NCBI RefSeq assembly: GCF_030823405.1
Contig: NZ_JAUSXC010000001.1
Span: 248,001 to 312,000, forward strand
Length of the DNA stretch: 64,000 nt
Direction: 5' to 3'
Origin: Chryseobacterium ginsenosidimutans
GTDB lineage: Bacteria > Bacteroidota > Bacteroidia > Flavobacteriales > Weeksellaceae
Shown here: positions 28,113 through 37,029 of the stretch, one piece after another
Position numbering within the stretch: the stretch's first letter is position 1
Layout: each line of letters begins with the position of its first letter
Notes under the pieces: generated by a model
What the model was told of the DNA's origin: nothing
What the model saw: the letters and a program-made list of their open reading frames with translations, nothing else
The model's database searches: none
Made by a program: the position numbers and the translations under genes

Positions 28113-29039
28113 ATGAACCGAAAAATAACCCTCGTAATCCCTGTATACAGATCAGCTAAATTTCTCCATAAAACCATAAAAGCTGTAGATGATCAAAGAA
28201 AAGAATCAAATTGGGACCTGGAAGTAATCTTGGTAGAAGATGGTAGCCCCGATAACAGTTTTGAAATTGTAGAAAAGCTTTCGAAAGAATATTCTTATAT
28301 CAAAGGAATCAAGCTTTCGAGAAACTTTGGACACCAGATCGCCGTAAAAACAGGTTTGCATTATGCCACCGGAGATTACATTGCCATTATTGATGATGAT
28401 CTGCAAGATCCGCCTTCTTTATTGCCTCGCTTTTTCAGTCAACTGGACATGGGTTATGAAGTAGCTTATGGAGTTCGTAAAAAAAGAAAGGAAGGCAAAA
28501 TAAAAAAACTCGCTTATAATAGCTTCTACAGACTTCTTGACAGCATCAGTGAAACAAAAATTCCTTTAGATTCGGGTGATTTTTGTGTTATGACAAAAAA
28601 TGTTAAAGATAAAATGCTTACTCTTAACGAGCAAAATCCTTATTTAAGAGGAATACGTGCTTGGGTCGGGTTCAAACAAATAGGTCTGGAATATGAAAGA
28701 AGCGGACGGATAGAAGGTGAATCGGGATATTCTTTAAAAAAACTGATCAAGATCGCCAAGGACGGAATTTTTTCATTCTCTTCCCTTCCACTTCAGATTA
28801 TTAGCTTATTAGGAAATTTCGGGTTGTTTATATCGGTTGTTTTTACTCTTTTTACAGTGATCAGATATTTTAGCGACGAAATTGAAGTAGCAGGTTACAC
28901 CACTATTATCATTATGATGCTTTTCTTCAATTCTATCTTACTGATCAGTTTAGGAATTATCGGTGAATATATTTACCGAATTTACAATGAGGTGAGAAAC
29001 AGACCCTACACAATTATAGAGAAAACTATTAATACATAA
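28113..29039 (+). CDS. GtrB/DPM1-like polyprenyl-phosphate glycosyltransferase
   Basis: 308 residues. The N-terminal GT2 domain has ITLVIPVYRSAKFLHKTI, VEDGSPDNSFEIV, the DPM1-type RNFGHQIAVKTGL and metal site IIDDDLQDPP. Two hydrophobic segments follow at the C-terminus (about residues 232-255 and 267-292). This architecture is that of enzymes such as GtrB that load a sugar onto undecaprenyl phosphate for transfer on the periplasmic side. A GT-C-like integral membrane protein two genes downstream is the likely user of the product. Confidence 0.9.
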   Translation: MNRKITLVIPVYRSAKFLHKTIKAVDDQRKESNWDLEVILVEDGSPDNSFEIVEKLSKEYSYIKGIKLSRNFGHQIAVKTGLHYATGDYIAIIDDDLQDPPSLLPRFFSQLDMGYEVAYGVRKKRKEGKIKKLAYNSFYRLLDSISETKIPLDSGDFCVMTKNVKDKMLTLNEQNPYLRGIRAWVGFKQIGLEYERSGRIEGESGYSLKKLIKIAKDGIFSFSSLPLQIISLLGNFGLFISVVFTLFTVIRYFSDEIEVAGYTTIIIMMLFFNSILLISLGIIGEYIYRIYNEVRNRPYTIIEKTINT

Positions 29040-29077
29040 CTCAAATTCAATTTAAAAATTATTAAAAAAGAACTCAG

Positions 29078-29866
29078 ATGAAAAATAAAATACAATCAAT
29101 TATTGATAACACTAAGTTTAAATATGAATACAAAGACGGGAAATTCATCTTTCTTGAATTTGATGAAGATATTGTTTCCGATTCTCTAGACAAAATAAAA
29201 ACCTTCTTCAAAAAATATGTATGGCTGTATGAGCTGCTTATTTATATTATAGCACCGTTGTACCCTTCAAGATATTATTATTTAAGAAAAATTTTAAAAG
29301 AAACTAAGAATTCTGATAAGATCGTTGTAAACCTGGGAAGCGGATACACAGATCTCAGAGAAGACATCATTAATGTCGACCTTATTCCTTACAACCCAGT
29401 GAATGTTGTCTGTGATATTACAAATCTTCCTTTTAAGGATAATTCTGTAGATCAAATCATCAACATTGCCGTTCTAGAACATGTTCCGAATCCACAGGCT
29501 GTAATTGCAGAAATCCACAGGGTTTTGAAACCTGGTGGAAAATTATTATGCGAAATCCCTTTTATGCAGGCTTTTCATGCATCACCTTATGATTTCCAGA
29601 GATATACTTATGAAGGAATAAAAGTACAGTTTAAAGAGTTTAATAATCTTAAAATACATTCAATAAGCCCGACAGGAGGTATGCTTTGGCCGTTACAGGA
29701 ATGGTTTGTCATGTTGTTTTCTTTTGGGATCAGACCGTTACACAATATTTTACTGATTATTGTCATGTGTCTTACGTTTCCTATCAAATTCTTGGATGTA
29801 ATCTTACAATATCATCCATTGAGTAAAAACATAGCCTCTGCCTTTATTTTTGAATGTGAAAAATAA
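29078..29866 (+). CDS. Class I SAM-dependent methyltransferase
   Basis: 262 residues. Motif I is VVNLGSGYTDLRED; the Methyltransf_11-type continuation is CDITNLPFKDNSVDQIINIAVLEHVPNP and VLKPGGKLLCEIPF. A hydrophobic segment near the C-terminus (about residues 218-240) may anchor it to the membrane. It sits between the GtrB-like and GT-C-like genes, so it may methylate the sugar or lipid-linked intermediate, or the chain end. The stop lies 1 base before the ATG of the next gene. Confidence 0.85.
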   Translation: MKNKIQSIIDNTKFKYEYKDGKFIFLEFDEDIVSDSLDKIKTFFKKYVWLYELLIYIIAPLYPSRYYYLRKILKETKNSDKIVVNLGSGYTDLREDIINVDLIPYNPVNVVCDITNLPFKDNSVDQIINIAVLEHVPNPQAVIAEIHRVLKPGGKLLCEIPFMQAFHASPYDFQRYTYEGIKVQFKEFNNLKIHSISPTGGMLWPLQEWFVMLFSFGIRPLHNILLIIVMCLTFPIKFLDVILQYHPLSKNIASAFIFECEK

Positions 29867-29867
29867 C

Positions 29868-31466
29868 ATGAAGAAGTTACTTCAAAATCCCGCTCATATG
29901 TTATGCTGTTTTATTTTCATAATAGGAGCCGCATTTCTTGCTTACATCACCTATTCTAATCTTGACAAAGGTTTTATTTTTAATGATGAAGCCTATTATT
30001 TATCATATTATAGAAATAAAGGTGAAAGTTTGAGTTTCGACAGAACTAATTTTTTTAGGATATTCAGGTTCCTTTATACCCCAAACATTTATCACTTCAG
30101 GATTATTTCCATAACCGCTTTGGTACTAAGTAATTTTTTACTTTGCTTTACCGCTTTTAAATATCTTAATTTCAAAAATAACATCTTAGTTTTAAGCCTT
30201 TTAGGTATTTTTATTGGATTTCAAAGCTGGAATATAAATAATCTTATCATTCAGCAGTATATTGGAAATACAATTTTAGTCAATGTAGGTGTTTCATTAT
30301 TATTGATTTCGTTAATCTCAAAAAGGCAGATCATTCTTGTATTATCAGGGTTTGTGCTATCTTTTGTATTATTTAACGGAAACTCTCACAGTATTGTTAT
30401 TATACCAATTCTGGTTTTTTTCATCTTGGCAGATCCTAGGAAATGGAAAAGCAATATGATTTATTTTCTTCCTGGTTATATCTTAGGTATAATAGTATAT
30501 TTCACATTTTTAGACACCTTAGATAATTTTATTTATCAATTTAAATTTTTAAAAGAATATCTCGGCTTTCATAAAAAACAACACTCTAAAACTTTTATGG
30601 TACTTTGGTGTGTTTATCTTTTTCTAAATGCAATTTTACCTTCTGCAATAGCTGTTCTCTTATTATGGAGATCAAAATTTTCCGATAAATCAATCAAAAT
30701 TTTAGATAAAATACTAGCAGCTATAGGAATCATAACATTGGTATTATTTATATTTTCAGTCGAATATTATATTTTTGCTTTTATTGTTTTCACCCATTTA
30801 CTTGCCGTAAGATTTTGGTACAGTAAGACAGAATCTAAAGAAAATAAATATCTGATTATTTTAATTTTAATCATTCCTTATTGTTTGTCATTCGGTTCAC
30901 AGACATGGTTTCATTTACGACTAAGTGCTTATCAATTTTACTACTTTCTTCTCATATTTATTTGTATTTCCAGATTATACAAAAATATTTTCTGGATTGC
31001 CGGATATCTGTCTGCTATCACTTTAATGATTATTTCTTTCCCAAGTATTCTTCATGTAAAAGGTTGGAAAGATTTCATTTTTACAGAACAAACCGAAAAA
31101 GTGAAAATAAACGGGTATGATTTGTATCTGGATAAAGGAAGGAAAAAAGACATTGAAGATCTTCGTCCTTATCTGCAAAATCAGTCTAATGTAATTTACT
31201 CCAGCAATCATCTAATGGGGTATTTGTACATTTTAAATGCTTCACCACCAATTTATTATTATTTTACTTTAAAAGACTATATCAAGTTTATCATTAAAAA
31301 AGTGAATAAAACTCCAGATGATTTTATTTATATCGAAAGTAATGATTATCCTTTCTATCCTAAAGAAATTGTACCTTTGAAATTCGTGAGTCATCCAGAA
31401 AAATATAAAGTAGTAAAAGCCGGAAGATTCACATTATACCTTCCCTCAAACTATCAAAAAAAGTAA
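29868..31466 (+). CDS. Polytopic membrane protein, probable GT-C fold glycosyltransferase
   Basis: 532 residues from ATG 29868; an upstream TTG at 29850 would overlap the methyltransferase and is less likely. It has about ten hydrophobic segments and a C-terminal soluble domain of about 110 residues. After the first membrane segment comes FNDEAYYLSYY, an acidic loop like the DE motif of GT39/ArnT-type GT-C enzymes. With the GtrB-like gene nearby it would transfer a polyprenyl-linked sugar in the periplasm. A Wzy-type polymerase is the alternative, but an ABC exporter is already present. Confidence 0.68.
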   Translation: MKKLLQNPAHMLCCFIFIIGAAFLAYITYSNLDKGFIFNDEAYYLSYYRNKGESLSFDRTNFFRIFRFLYTPNIYHFRIISITALVLSNFLLCFTAFKYLNFKNNILVLSLLGIFIGFQSWNINNLIIQQYIGNTILVNVGVSLLLISLISKRQIILVLSGFVLSFVLFNGNSHSIVIIPILVFFILADPRKWKSNMIYFLPGYILGIIVYFTFLDTLDNFIYQFKFLKEYLGFHKKQHSKTFMVLWCVYLFLNAILPSAIAVLLLWRSKFSDKSIKILDKILAAIGIITLVLFIFSVEYYIFAFIVFTHLLAVRFWYSKTESKENKYLIILILIIPYCLSFGSQTWFHLRLSAYQFYYFLLIFICISRLYKNIFWIAGYLSAITLMIISFPSILHVKGWKDFIFTEQTEKVKINGYDLYLDKGRKKDIEDLRPYLQNQSNVIYSSNHLMGYLYILNASPPIYYYFTLKDYIKFIIKKVNKTPDDFIYIESNDYPFYPKEIVPLKFVSHPEKYKVVKAGRFTLYLPSNYQKK

Positions 31467-31472
31467 AAACAA

Positions 31473-33269
31473 ATGTGTGGAATAGCAGGAATTATAGCAA
31501 ATAATGCTAGAAATTATCATGAGGAACTGAAAAAGATGACAGATGCAATTGCGCATCGTGGTCCTGATTCATCACATTTCGAATTTTATGAAAACGCAGC
31601 TTTAGGACATCGCAGACTTTCCATTATCGACCTTTCCGAAAACGGAAAACAACCTATGTTTTCCAGCACAAAAAACGAATGTATTGTTCTAAATGGAGAA
31701 ATCTACGGCTATCAGGAAATCAAAACCCAATATCCTGAATATCCTTACCACGGAAGCTCTGACACCGAAGTTATTCTTGCAATGTACCAAAGAAAAAAGG
31801 AAAATCTTATCCATGATCTTCCCGGTATGTTTGCATTCGCCATCTGGGATAACGAAAAAAAGGAATTATTTTGTGCAAGAGACCGTTTTGGGGAAAAACC
31901 GTTCTTTTATGCGATCGGAAAAAACAATGAATTTATTTTCGCATCAGAAATAAAAGCAATTCTGGCTTCAGGGCTCATCCAGCCAAAAGTAAATCAGGAA
32001 GCACTTTCACATTATTTGCAACATGGATATGTGAGTGCTTATCAAAGTATTTATGAAAATATACAGACTTTACCTCCTGCTCATCAATTGATCTGGAAAG
32101 AAGGAAAATTTTCTGTTTCAAGATATTACAGTCTTCCTGCAAAAGACAGGGTTTTAGGTTTATCGGATGCAAAAGATGAATTTACTTACCTTCTAAAAAA
32201 TGCCGTTAAAAAACAATTTGTTGCTGATGTTGAAGTCGGAAGTTTCTTAAGTGGTGGTTTAGATTCATCGTCAATTGTTGGTCTGGTTGCAGAGTTTTTA
32301 CCTCGACAGACAACGATCAGCTTCGGGTATGATCACGAAAACAGCGAACTAAAATATGCTAAAGAAATTGCAGAAAAATATAATACCAACCATATTGAAG
32401 TTCATGAAAAAAAACAAGATTTAGCAACTTCTCTGTTAAAAATTTCGCCTTATTTTGATGAACCTTTTGCAGATATTTCTTTTATCCCTCATTTTGAAAT
32501 TTGCAGAAATGCAAAAAAAAATCTTACCGTAGTACTTTCAGGGGATGCCGGCGACGAATTATTCGGAGGATACAACTTCTACAGAGTTGAAAATCAACTA
32601 AGAAACCATTTTACTTATAAAAATATCATTGCTAAATTTGGGTTACAATTATATCGGAAAGCAAGACCAATTTCTTTTATTTCGCAAAAAAATCTGGAAC
32701 ATGAAAACATTCTCGATTTCCATCAAAATTTTGTAAGAAATTCATTTAATAAAAATGAGCAAAATTCATTAGGAATTGTATCAAATTATAAACAACCGTA
32801 CAGCTTCGCACCAAACCCCGACTCATTGAACGATATCATGAGAGGAGATCTGGAAAGTTATGTTCCAGGAAATATGATGGTAAAATCTGATAGAATGGCG
32901 ATGGCAAATTCATTAGAGGTGAGAACACCATTTTTGGATATTGATTTTGCGGAATTTTGTATTCAGCTCCCTGAACAATTAAAATTAAATAACGAAAACG
33001 ATAAGATCATTCTTCGTGAAGCAATGGGTTCTTATTGGACAGAAACCATCAGAAAACGCCATAAACAAGGGTTTGGGATGAGTATCAAAAATTGGTTTGA
33101 GGAAGAGAATTTAGTTAATCTATCCAATGATCTTCTTAAGGATAAAAATCAAAAAGTTTTTAATTATATCGATTTTACTGCTACCCAAAGATTCCTGAAA
33201 AAGGATCACAAACATTGGAACCTGCTACAACTTGCTCTTTGGGCTCATAATAACCAAAATGTTTTATAA
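31473..33269 (+). CDS. asnB: Asparagine synthase (glutamine-hydrolysing) family amidotransferase
   Basis: 598 residues. The N-terminal class II glutamine amidotransferase domain begins with the nucleophile Cys2 (MCGIAGI) and has AHRGPDSS and GHRRLSIIDLS. The synthetase domain has the ATP pyrophosphatase loop SFLSGGLDSSSIVG and LSGDAGDELFGGYNFY. Homologues in O-antigen clusters (for example WbpS) amidate uronic acid sugars; the free-standing family makes asparagine. Being embedded among glycosyltransferases, 6 bases after the GT-C gene and overlapping the next GT2 gene by one base, favours sugar amidation. Confidence 0.92.
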   Translation: MCGIAGIIANNARNYHEELKKMTDAIAHRGPDSSHFEFYENAALGHRRLSIIDLSENGKQPMFSSTKNECIVLNGEIYGYQEIKTQYPEYPYHGSSDTEVILAMYQRKKENLIHDLPGMFAFAIWDNEKKELFCARDRFGEKPFFYAIGKNNEFIFASEIKAILASGLIQPKVNQEALSHYLQHGYVSAYQSIYENIQTLPPAHQLIWKEGKFSVSRYYSLPAKDRVLGLSDAKDEFTYLLKNAVKKQFVADVEVGSFLSGGLDSSSIVGLVAEFLPRQTTISFGYDHENSELKYAKEIAEKYNTNHIEVHEKKQDLATSLLKISPYFDEPFADISFIPHFEICRNAKKNLTVVLSGDAGDELFGGYNFYRVENQLRNHFTYKNIIAKFGLQLYRKARPISFISQKNLEHENILDFHQNFVRNSFNKNEQNSLGIVSNYKQPYSFAPNPDSLNDIMRGDLESYVPGNMMVKSDRMAMANSLEVRTPFLDIDFAEFCIQLPEQLKLNNENDKIILREAMGSYWTETIRKRHKQGFGMSIKNWFEEENLVNLSNDLLKDKNQKVFNYIDFTATQRFLKKDHKHWNLLQLALWAHNNQNVL

Positions 33270-34204
33270 TGCTTGAAATTTCTGTAATCATTCCGGTGTA
33301 TAACGCAGAACAGTTCTTAGAAAAATCTGTAGAATCTGCCATTCATTTTGAAGAAGTTAAAGAGATTATTTTAATTGAAGATAGATCAACAGATAATTCG
33401 CTGGAAATCTGTAAAAAATTAGCTGTCGGAAATTCTAAAATCAGATTGTTTCAACATCCTGACCAAGCAAATCACGGTGCCGGCGCATCGAGAAACTTAG
33501 GTATAAAAAAAGCAACAGGAAATCTCATTACATTTTTAGATGCTGATGATTACTATCTTCCCAACCGCTTTGATGCTGAAAAAGAAATATTTAAAGATCC
33601 TAAAATTGATGGCGTTTTCAATGCTATCGGCGTAGAATATTTAACAGAAAAAGGAAAACAGGAATATCTGACAAAATTCAAGGATTCACCTCTTACAACC
33701 GTTAATTATCATGCAGAAGGTGAAGAAGTTTTCAGAGGCTTGCTAAGTTTAACACCTAAAACTTTCGGCACATTTTTTCACTTAAATGCATTAACCATCA
33801 GGAAATCTGCACTTGAAATACATAATCTCCGATTTAATGAAAATCTTCGTGTTCATCAGGATTCTGATTTTAATATTAAACTTTCTTATCATTGTTATCT
33901 AAAGTCTGGAATTATTGATAAAGCTGTTGCTATCAGAGGAATTCATGACGATAACAGAATCACAAAAATCGTTCAGTATTCACCTCAGTATAACCAAAGA
34001 CAATATCTTTACTGGAAATCATTATATGATTGGGCAAGTGCAAATAGCTTAATACCGGAATATAAAAACAGAATTTATTTAAGCTTTAAATCTTTTGATC
34101 TTTCTCAGAAAAAAGGATTGGCAAAATACATTAATATTTTGTTGGAAGGCATTAAAAATCCGGAAATACTGAAAACAAAATATAGGTTTAATTATTACAG
34201 ATAA
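33269..34204 (+). CDS. Glycosyltransferase family 2, tandem paralogue 1
   Basis: 311 residues. GT-A features are EISVIIPVYNAEQFLEKSVES, LIEDRSTDNSLEIC, HGAGASRNLGIKKATGN and metal site FLDADDYYLPNRFDAEKE. It is the most diverged of three adjacent paralogues: it shares the YLPNRF.AEKE, LTTVN and RGIHDDNRITK segments with the next two genes but differs more in the second half. The start overlaps the asnB stop (TAATG). Sugar specificity is unknown. Confidence 0.9.
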   Translation: MLEISVIIPVYNAEQFLEKSVESAIHFEEVKEIILIEDRSTDNSLEICKKLAVGNSKIRLFQHPDQANHGAGASRNLGIKKATGNLITFLDADDYYLPNRFDAEKEIFKDPKIDGVFNAIGVEYLTEKGKQEYLTKFKDSPLTTVNYHAEGEEVFRGLLSLTPKTFGTFFHLNALTIRKSALEIHNLRFNENLRVHQDSDFNIKLSYHCYLKSGIIDKAVAIRGIHDDNRITKIVQYSPQYNQRQYLYWKSLYDWASANSLIPEYKNRIYLSFKSFDLSQKKGLAKYINILLEGIKNPEILKTKYRFNYYR

Positions 34205-35146
34205 ATGAAAATCTCCGTAATCATACCCGTTTATAATGCGGAAAAATATATTTTCCAAGCTGTAGAATCCGTTCTTCAGTTCGAAGAAGTCTATGAAATT
34301 ATTTTAATTGAAGACAAATCTCCGGATAATGCTTTAAAAGTCTGCGAAGAGTTAGCCCAACAACATACTAGAATAAAACTTTTCCAGCATACTGATAAAG
34401 AGAATCATGGAGCGTCGGCTTCACGAAATTTAGGAATCAGAAAAGCAACGGGAGATTACATTGCTTTTTTGGACGCTGATGACTATTATCTTCCCAACCG
34501 TTTCCATGCAGAAAAAGAACTTTTTAAGGATCCAAAAGTAGACGGTGTTTATGGAGCTTTAGGTGTTCATTTTTATTCTGAAAAAGCAGAAGAACAATAT
34601 TATAAGGTTTTTAGAAACCCTTTGACAACAGTTAATAAAAAATACGGTCCTAAAGAAGTTTTCCCCGGACAATTATACATGTTGGGAAGCTTCGGAATGT
34701 TCAGTATAGATACATTAACAGTGAAAAGAGATTCTTTAGTGAAAAAAATGAATCCTCTTTTTAAGTCAACTTTAAAACTGCATGAAGATACCGAATTTCT
34801 TTTCCGATTATCTTATTATTTAGATCTTTATCCCGGAATTATAGACAAAGCCGTAGCTTTAAGGGGTGTTCATGAAGAAAACAGGATAACAAAAATCGGA
34901 TTAGACAAAAAAATGCCGATAGTATCAAGATCAATTCTTTGGAAAGAAGTGAATGAATGGGCACAAAATGAAAAAACAATACCCAAAAACATTAAAACCC
35001 ATATTGAAAGAATGCATCGCAGCTATGAAATTGCCAAAGCCTCCAAGCCAAAAAAATGGATAATGATCCTAAAATATCTGATTCTTGATTATAAAAGTAT
35101 AAGATCGGGTTTGTATAATATAAATTTCAGAAATACAATAATCTAA
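34205..35146 (+). CDS. Glycosyltransferase family 2, tandem paralogue 2
   Basis: 313 residues, the same length as paralogue 3 and very similar throughout. Shared segments include QFEEVYE.IL.EDKSPDNAL, FLDADDYYLPNRF.AEKELF, YGALGVH, EDTEFLFRLSYYLDLYPGI and the C-terminal SIRSGLYNINFR. Its ATG directly follows the stop of paralogue 1. GT-A metal site DADD is intact. It probably arose by recent tandem duplication and may have diverged in acceptor choice. Confidence 0.9.
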   Translation: MKISVIIPVYNAEKYIFQAVESVLQFEEVYEIILIEDKSPDNALKVCEELAQQHTRIKLFQHTDKENHGASASRNLGIRKATGDYIAFLDADDYYLPNRFHAEKELFKDPKVDGVYGALGVHFYSEKAEEQYYKVFRNPLTTVNKKYGPKEVFPGQLYMLGSFGMFSIDTLTVKRDSLVKKMNPLFKSTLKLHEDTEFLFRLSYYLDLYPGIIDKAVALRGVHEENRITKIGLDKKMPIVSRSILWKEVNEWAQNEKTIPKNIKTHIERMHRSYEIAKASKPKKWIMILKYLILDYKSIRSGLYNINFRNTII

Positions 35147-35168
35147 TTTCGATTAAGCACAATATCAA

Positions 35169-36110
35169 ATGAAAATCTCTGTAATTACTCCTGTTTACAA
35201 TGCCGAAAAATATGTAACTCAAGCTGTAGAATCTGCCCTCCAGTTCGAAGAAGTTTATGAAGTTATTTTGGTTGAAGACAAATCTCCTGACAATGCACTG
35301 GAAGTATGTAAGCAGCTAGCTAAAAAATATGACAGGGTAAAACTTTTCCAACATCCTGATAAAGGAAATCATGGAGCAGGATCAACGAGAAATCTGGGTT
35401 TAGAAAAAGCGAGCGGAGATTTTATTGCATTTTTGGATGCCGATGATTATTACCTACCGAACCGCTTTGATGCAGAAAAGGAGCTTTTTAAAGATCCTAA
35501 AGTAGAAGGTATTTATGGAGCTTTAGGTGTTCATTATTATTCTGAAAAAGCAAAAGAACAATATTATCAGCTTTTCAAAGATAATTTAACGACGGTTTAC
35601 AAAAAACATAATCCTAAAGATGTTTTTCCCGGGCAAATTGGTATGCGCGGAAGCTTTGGGCTTTTCAGCATAGACTGTTTAACGATAAGAAGGGATGCAA
35701 TGATAAAAAAATTACACCCATTTTTCAAAACCCACTTAAGACTTCATCAGGACACAGAATTTTTGTTCCGCCTCTCCTATTATCTTGATCTTTATCCCGG
35801 AATTTTAGATAAAGCCGTTGCCATAAGAGGTGTTCATGAAAACAACAGAATTACAGATGTGGATTTGAAAAAAGTGAAACCTGCAACGACAAAACTTTTG
35901 CTTTGGAAGGAAATAAATGACTGGGCAAAAAGCGAAAATACAATCCCGAATGATGTAAAGGTACACATCAAAAGAATGAATAGAAGCTATGAAATTGCTC
36001 TTGCTCCTATCCCAAAAAAATGGGGAATGATTGCTAAATATTTCATTACCGATTTTCCAAGTATAAGATCCGGCCTTTACAATATTAATTTCAGAGAATA
36101 TTTATTTTAA
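35169..36110 (+). CDS. Glycosyltransferase family 2, tandem paralogue 3
   Basis: 313 residues, closest to paralogue 2. It has the intact GT-A site FLDADDYYLPNRF and late HQDTEFLFRLSYYLDLYPGI. It lies 22 bases after paralogue 2 and is the last plus-strand gene before the minus-strand O-acylation pair. Its stop overlaps the 3' end of the SGNH gene by 9 bases in convergent orientation, so no room is left for a normal terminator between them. Confidence 0.9.
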   Translation: MKISVITPVYNAEKYVTQAVESALQFEEVYEVILVEDKSPDNALEVCKQLAKKYDRVKLFQHPDKGNHGAGSTRNLGLEKASGDFIAFLDADDYYLPNRFDAEKELFKDPKVEGIYGALGVHYYSEKAKEQYYQLFKDNLTTVYKKHNPKDVFPGQIGMRGSFGLFSIDCLTIRRDAMIKKLHPFFKTHLRLHQDTEFLFRLSYYLDLYPGILDKAVAIRGVHENNRITDVDLKKVKPATTKLLLWKEINDWAKSENTIPNDVKVHIKRMNRSYEIALAPIPKKWGMIAKYFITDFPSIRSGLYNINFREYLF

Positions 36111-37028
36111 ATTTCCTCTGTTTAAAAGAATAGAATCTGCGATTTGTGCTGTAAAAACTTTTCCTGATTCCTTGTACATATGATTTCCATCCGTGTACAT
36201 ATAATCTTTAGCTTTTGAAGAAAAATCGAAGTATTTAATATCGTATTTTTTAGAAATTCCTTTTATTTTTCCGTTTAAATCGGGTGCATAAGAACTTTCG
36301 AGTTTCATAAGCTTTTCTGAAGCGGGGATCCTGACCAAATAAACAGTACCTTTAGGTTGTAAAAACTTAATAGTTTCTTCTAAAGAGTTTAATCTCATTT
36401 GCGATAGGGTGTGCGTTTTAGCTAAATCTGTGTAAAATATATCTACTTTTTCAAATTCTCTTTTTGCAACCGAATCTTTTTGCATATCAACATTCACTTC
36501 CAGCCATCCGTCCTTATGCAAATAAGTATTGGATCTGCCTTTAGCTTCTCTTTCAGTAAAAATTTTAAACCAGCTCCTGCTATAATTCTTCAAAAGGTAT
36601 TCATAGTTAGGAGACCAATCATAAGAATACATGTTTTTTAAGGGAGAATGCTCTTCCGGAAAATCTTTTGAACTTTTAACATTATTATTTAATGACAGAT
36701 TCCAAGGATCAACCGTTAAAATAAAGATGCCATTTTTAGTTTCGGAATTTATTTTTCTTTTTAAAGCTTCCAGATAAATTGGTCCGTAAGGTGACTGTAC
36801 GACATTCAACGAAAAATTATCGAATTTTTGCTTCAGTTTATTCCGTAGAATACTTGGCAATACAGCCTGAGACCCTCTGGAATCTCCTAAAATAATATTA
36901 TTGGGCTTTTCTACCGCAAAATGCATATAATTATCATCGGTGTTACCATCTGCAAATGAACCAAGTACAGCGAATAATAATATTCCTGCAGCCAAATAAA
37001 ACGATAATTTGAGTAAAAATTTTTTCAT
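36102..37028 (-). CDS. SGNH-type protein paired with the MBOAT acyltransferase (DltD/AlgJ-like)
   Basis: 308 residues from ATG 37028, chosen because it directly precedes the hydrophobic N-terminal anchor and lies one base after the MBOAT stop. Catalytic-type motifs of the SGNH fold are S50 in ILGDSRGSQ and D280/H283 in YTDGNHMY. After the single membrane helix the protein is probably periplasmic. In Dlt, Alg and Pat systems an SGNH-fold partner moves the acyl group that the MBOAT protein passes across the membrane onto a glycan; the same role is inferred here. Confidence 0.82.
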   Translation of the reverse strand: MKKFLLKLSFYLAAGILLFAVLGSFADGNTDDNYMHFAVEKPNNIILGDSRGSQAVLPSILRNKLKQKFDNFSLNVVQSPYGPIYLEALKRKINSETKNGIFILTVDPWNLSLNNNVKSSKDFPEEHSPLKNMYSYDWSPNYEYLLKNYSRSWFKIFTEREAKGRSNTYLHKDGWLEVNVDMQKDSVAKREFEKVDIFYTDLAKTHTLSQMRLNSLEETIKFLQPKGTVYLVRIPASEKLMKLESSYAPDLNGKIKGISKKYDIKYFDFSSKAKDYMYTDGNHMYKESGKVFTAQIADSILLNRGNLK

Positions 37029-37029
37029 A

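Noticed and set aside
29850..29867. TTG upstream start for the GT-C-like protein
   Set aside because: It overlaps the methyltransferase 3' end; ATG 29868 lies one base after that stop and directly precedes the membrane segments.
32513..32521. A9 run in asnB as another phase-variation tract
   Set aside because: Runs of A of 7-9 are common across this AT-rich window, encode ordinary Lys codons and give no special signal.
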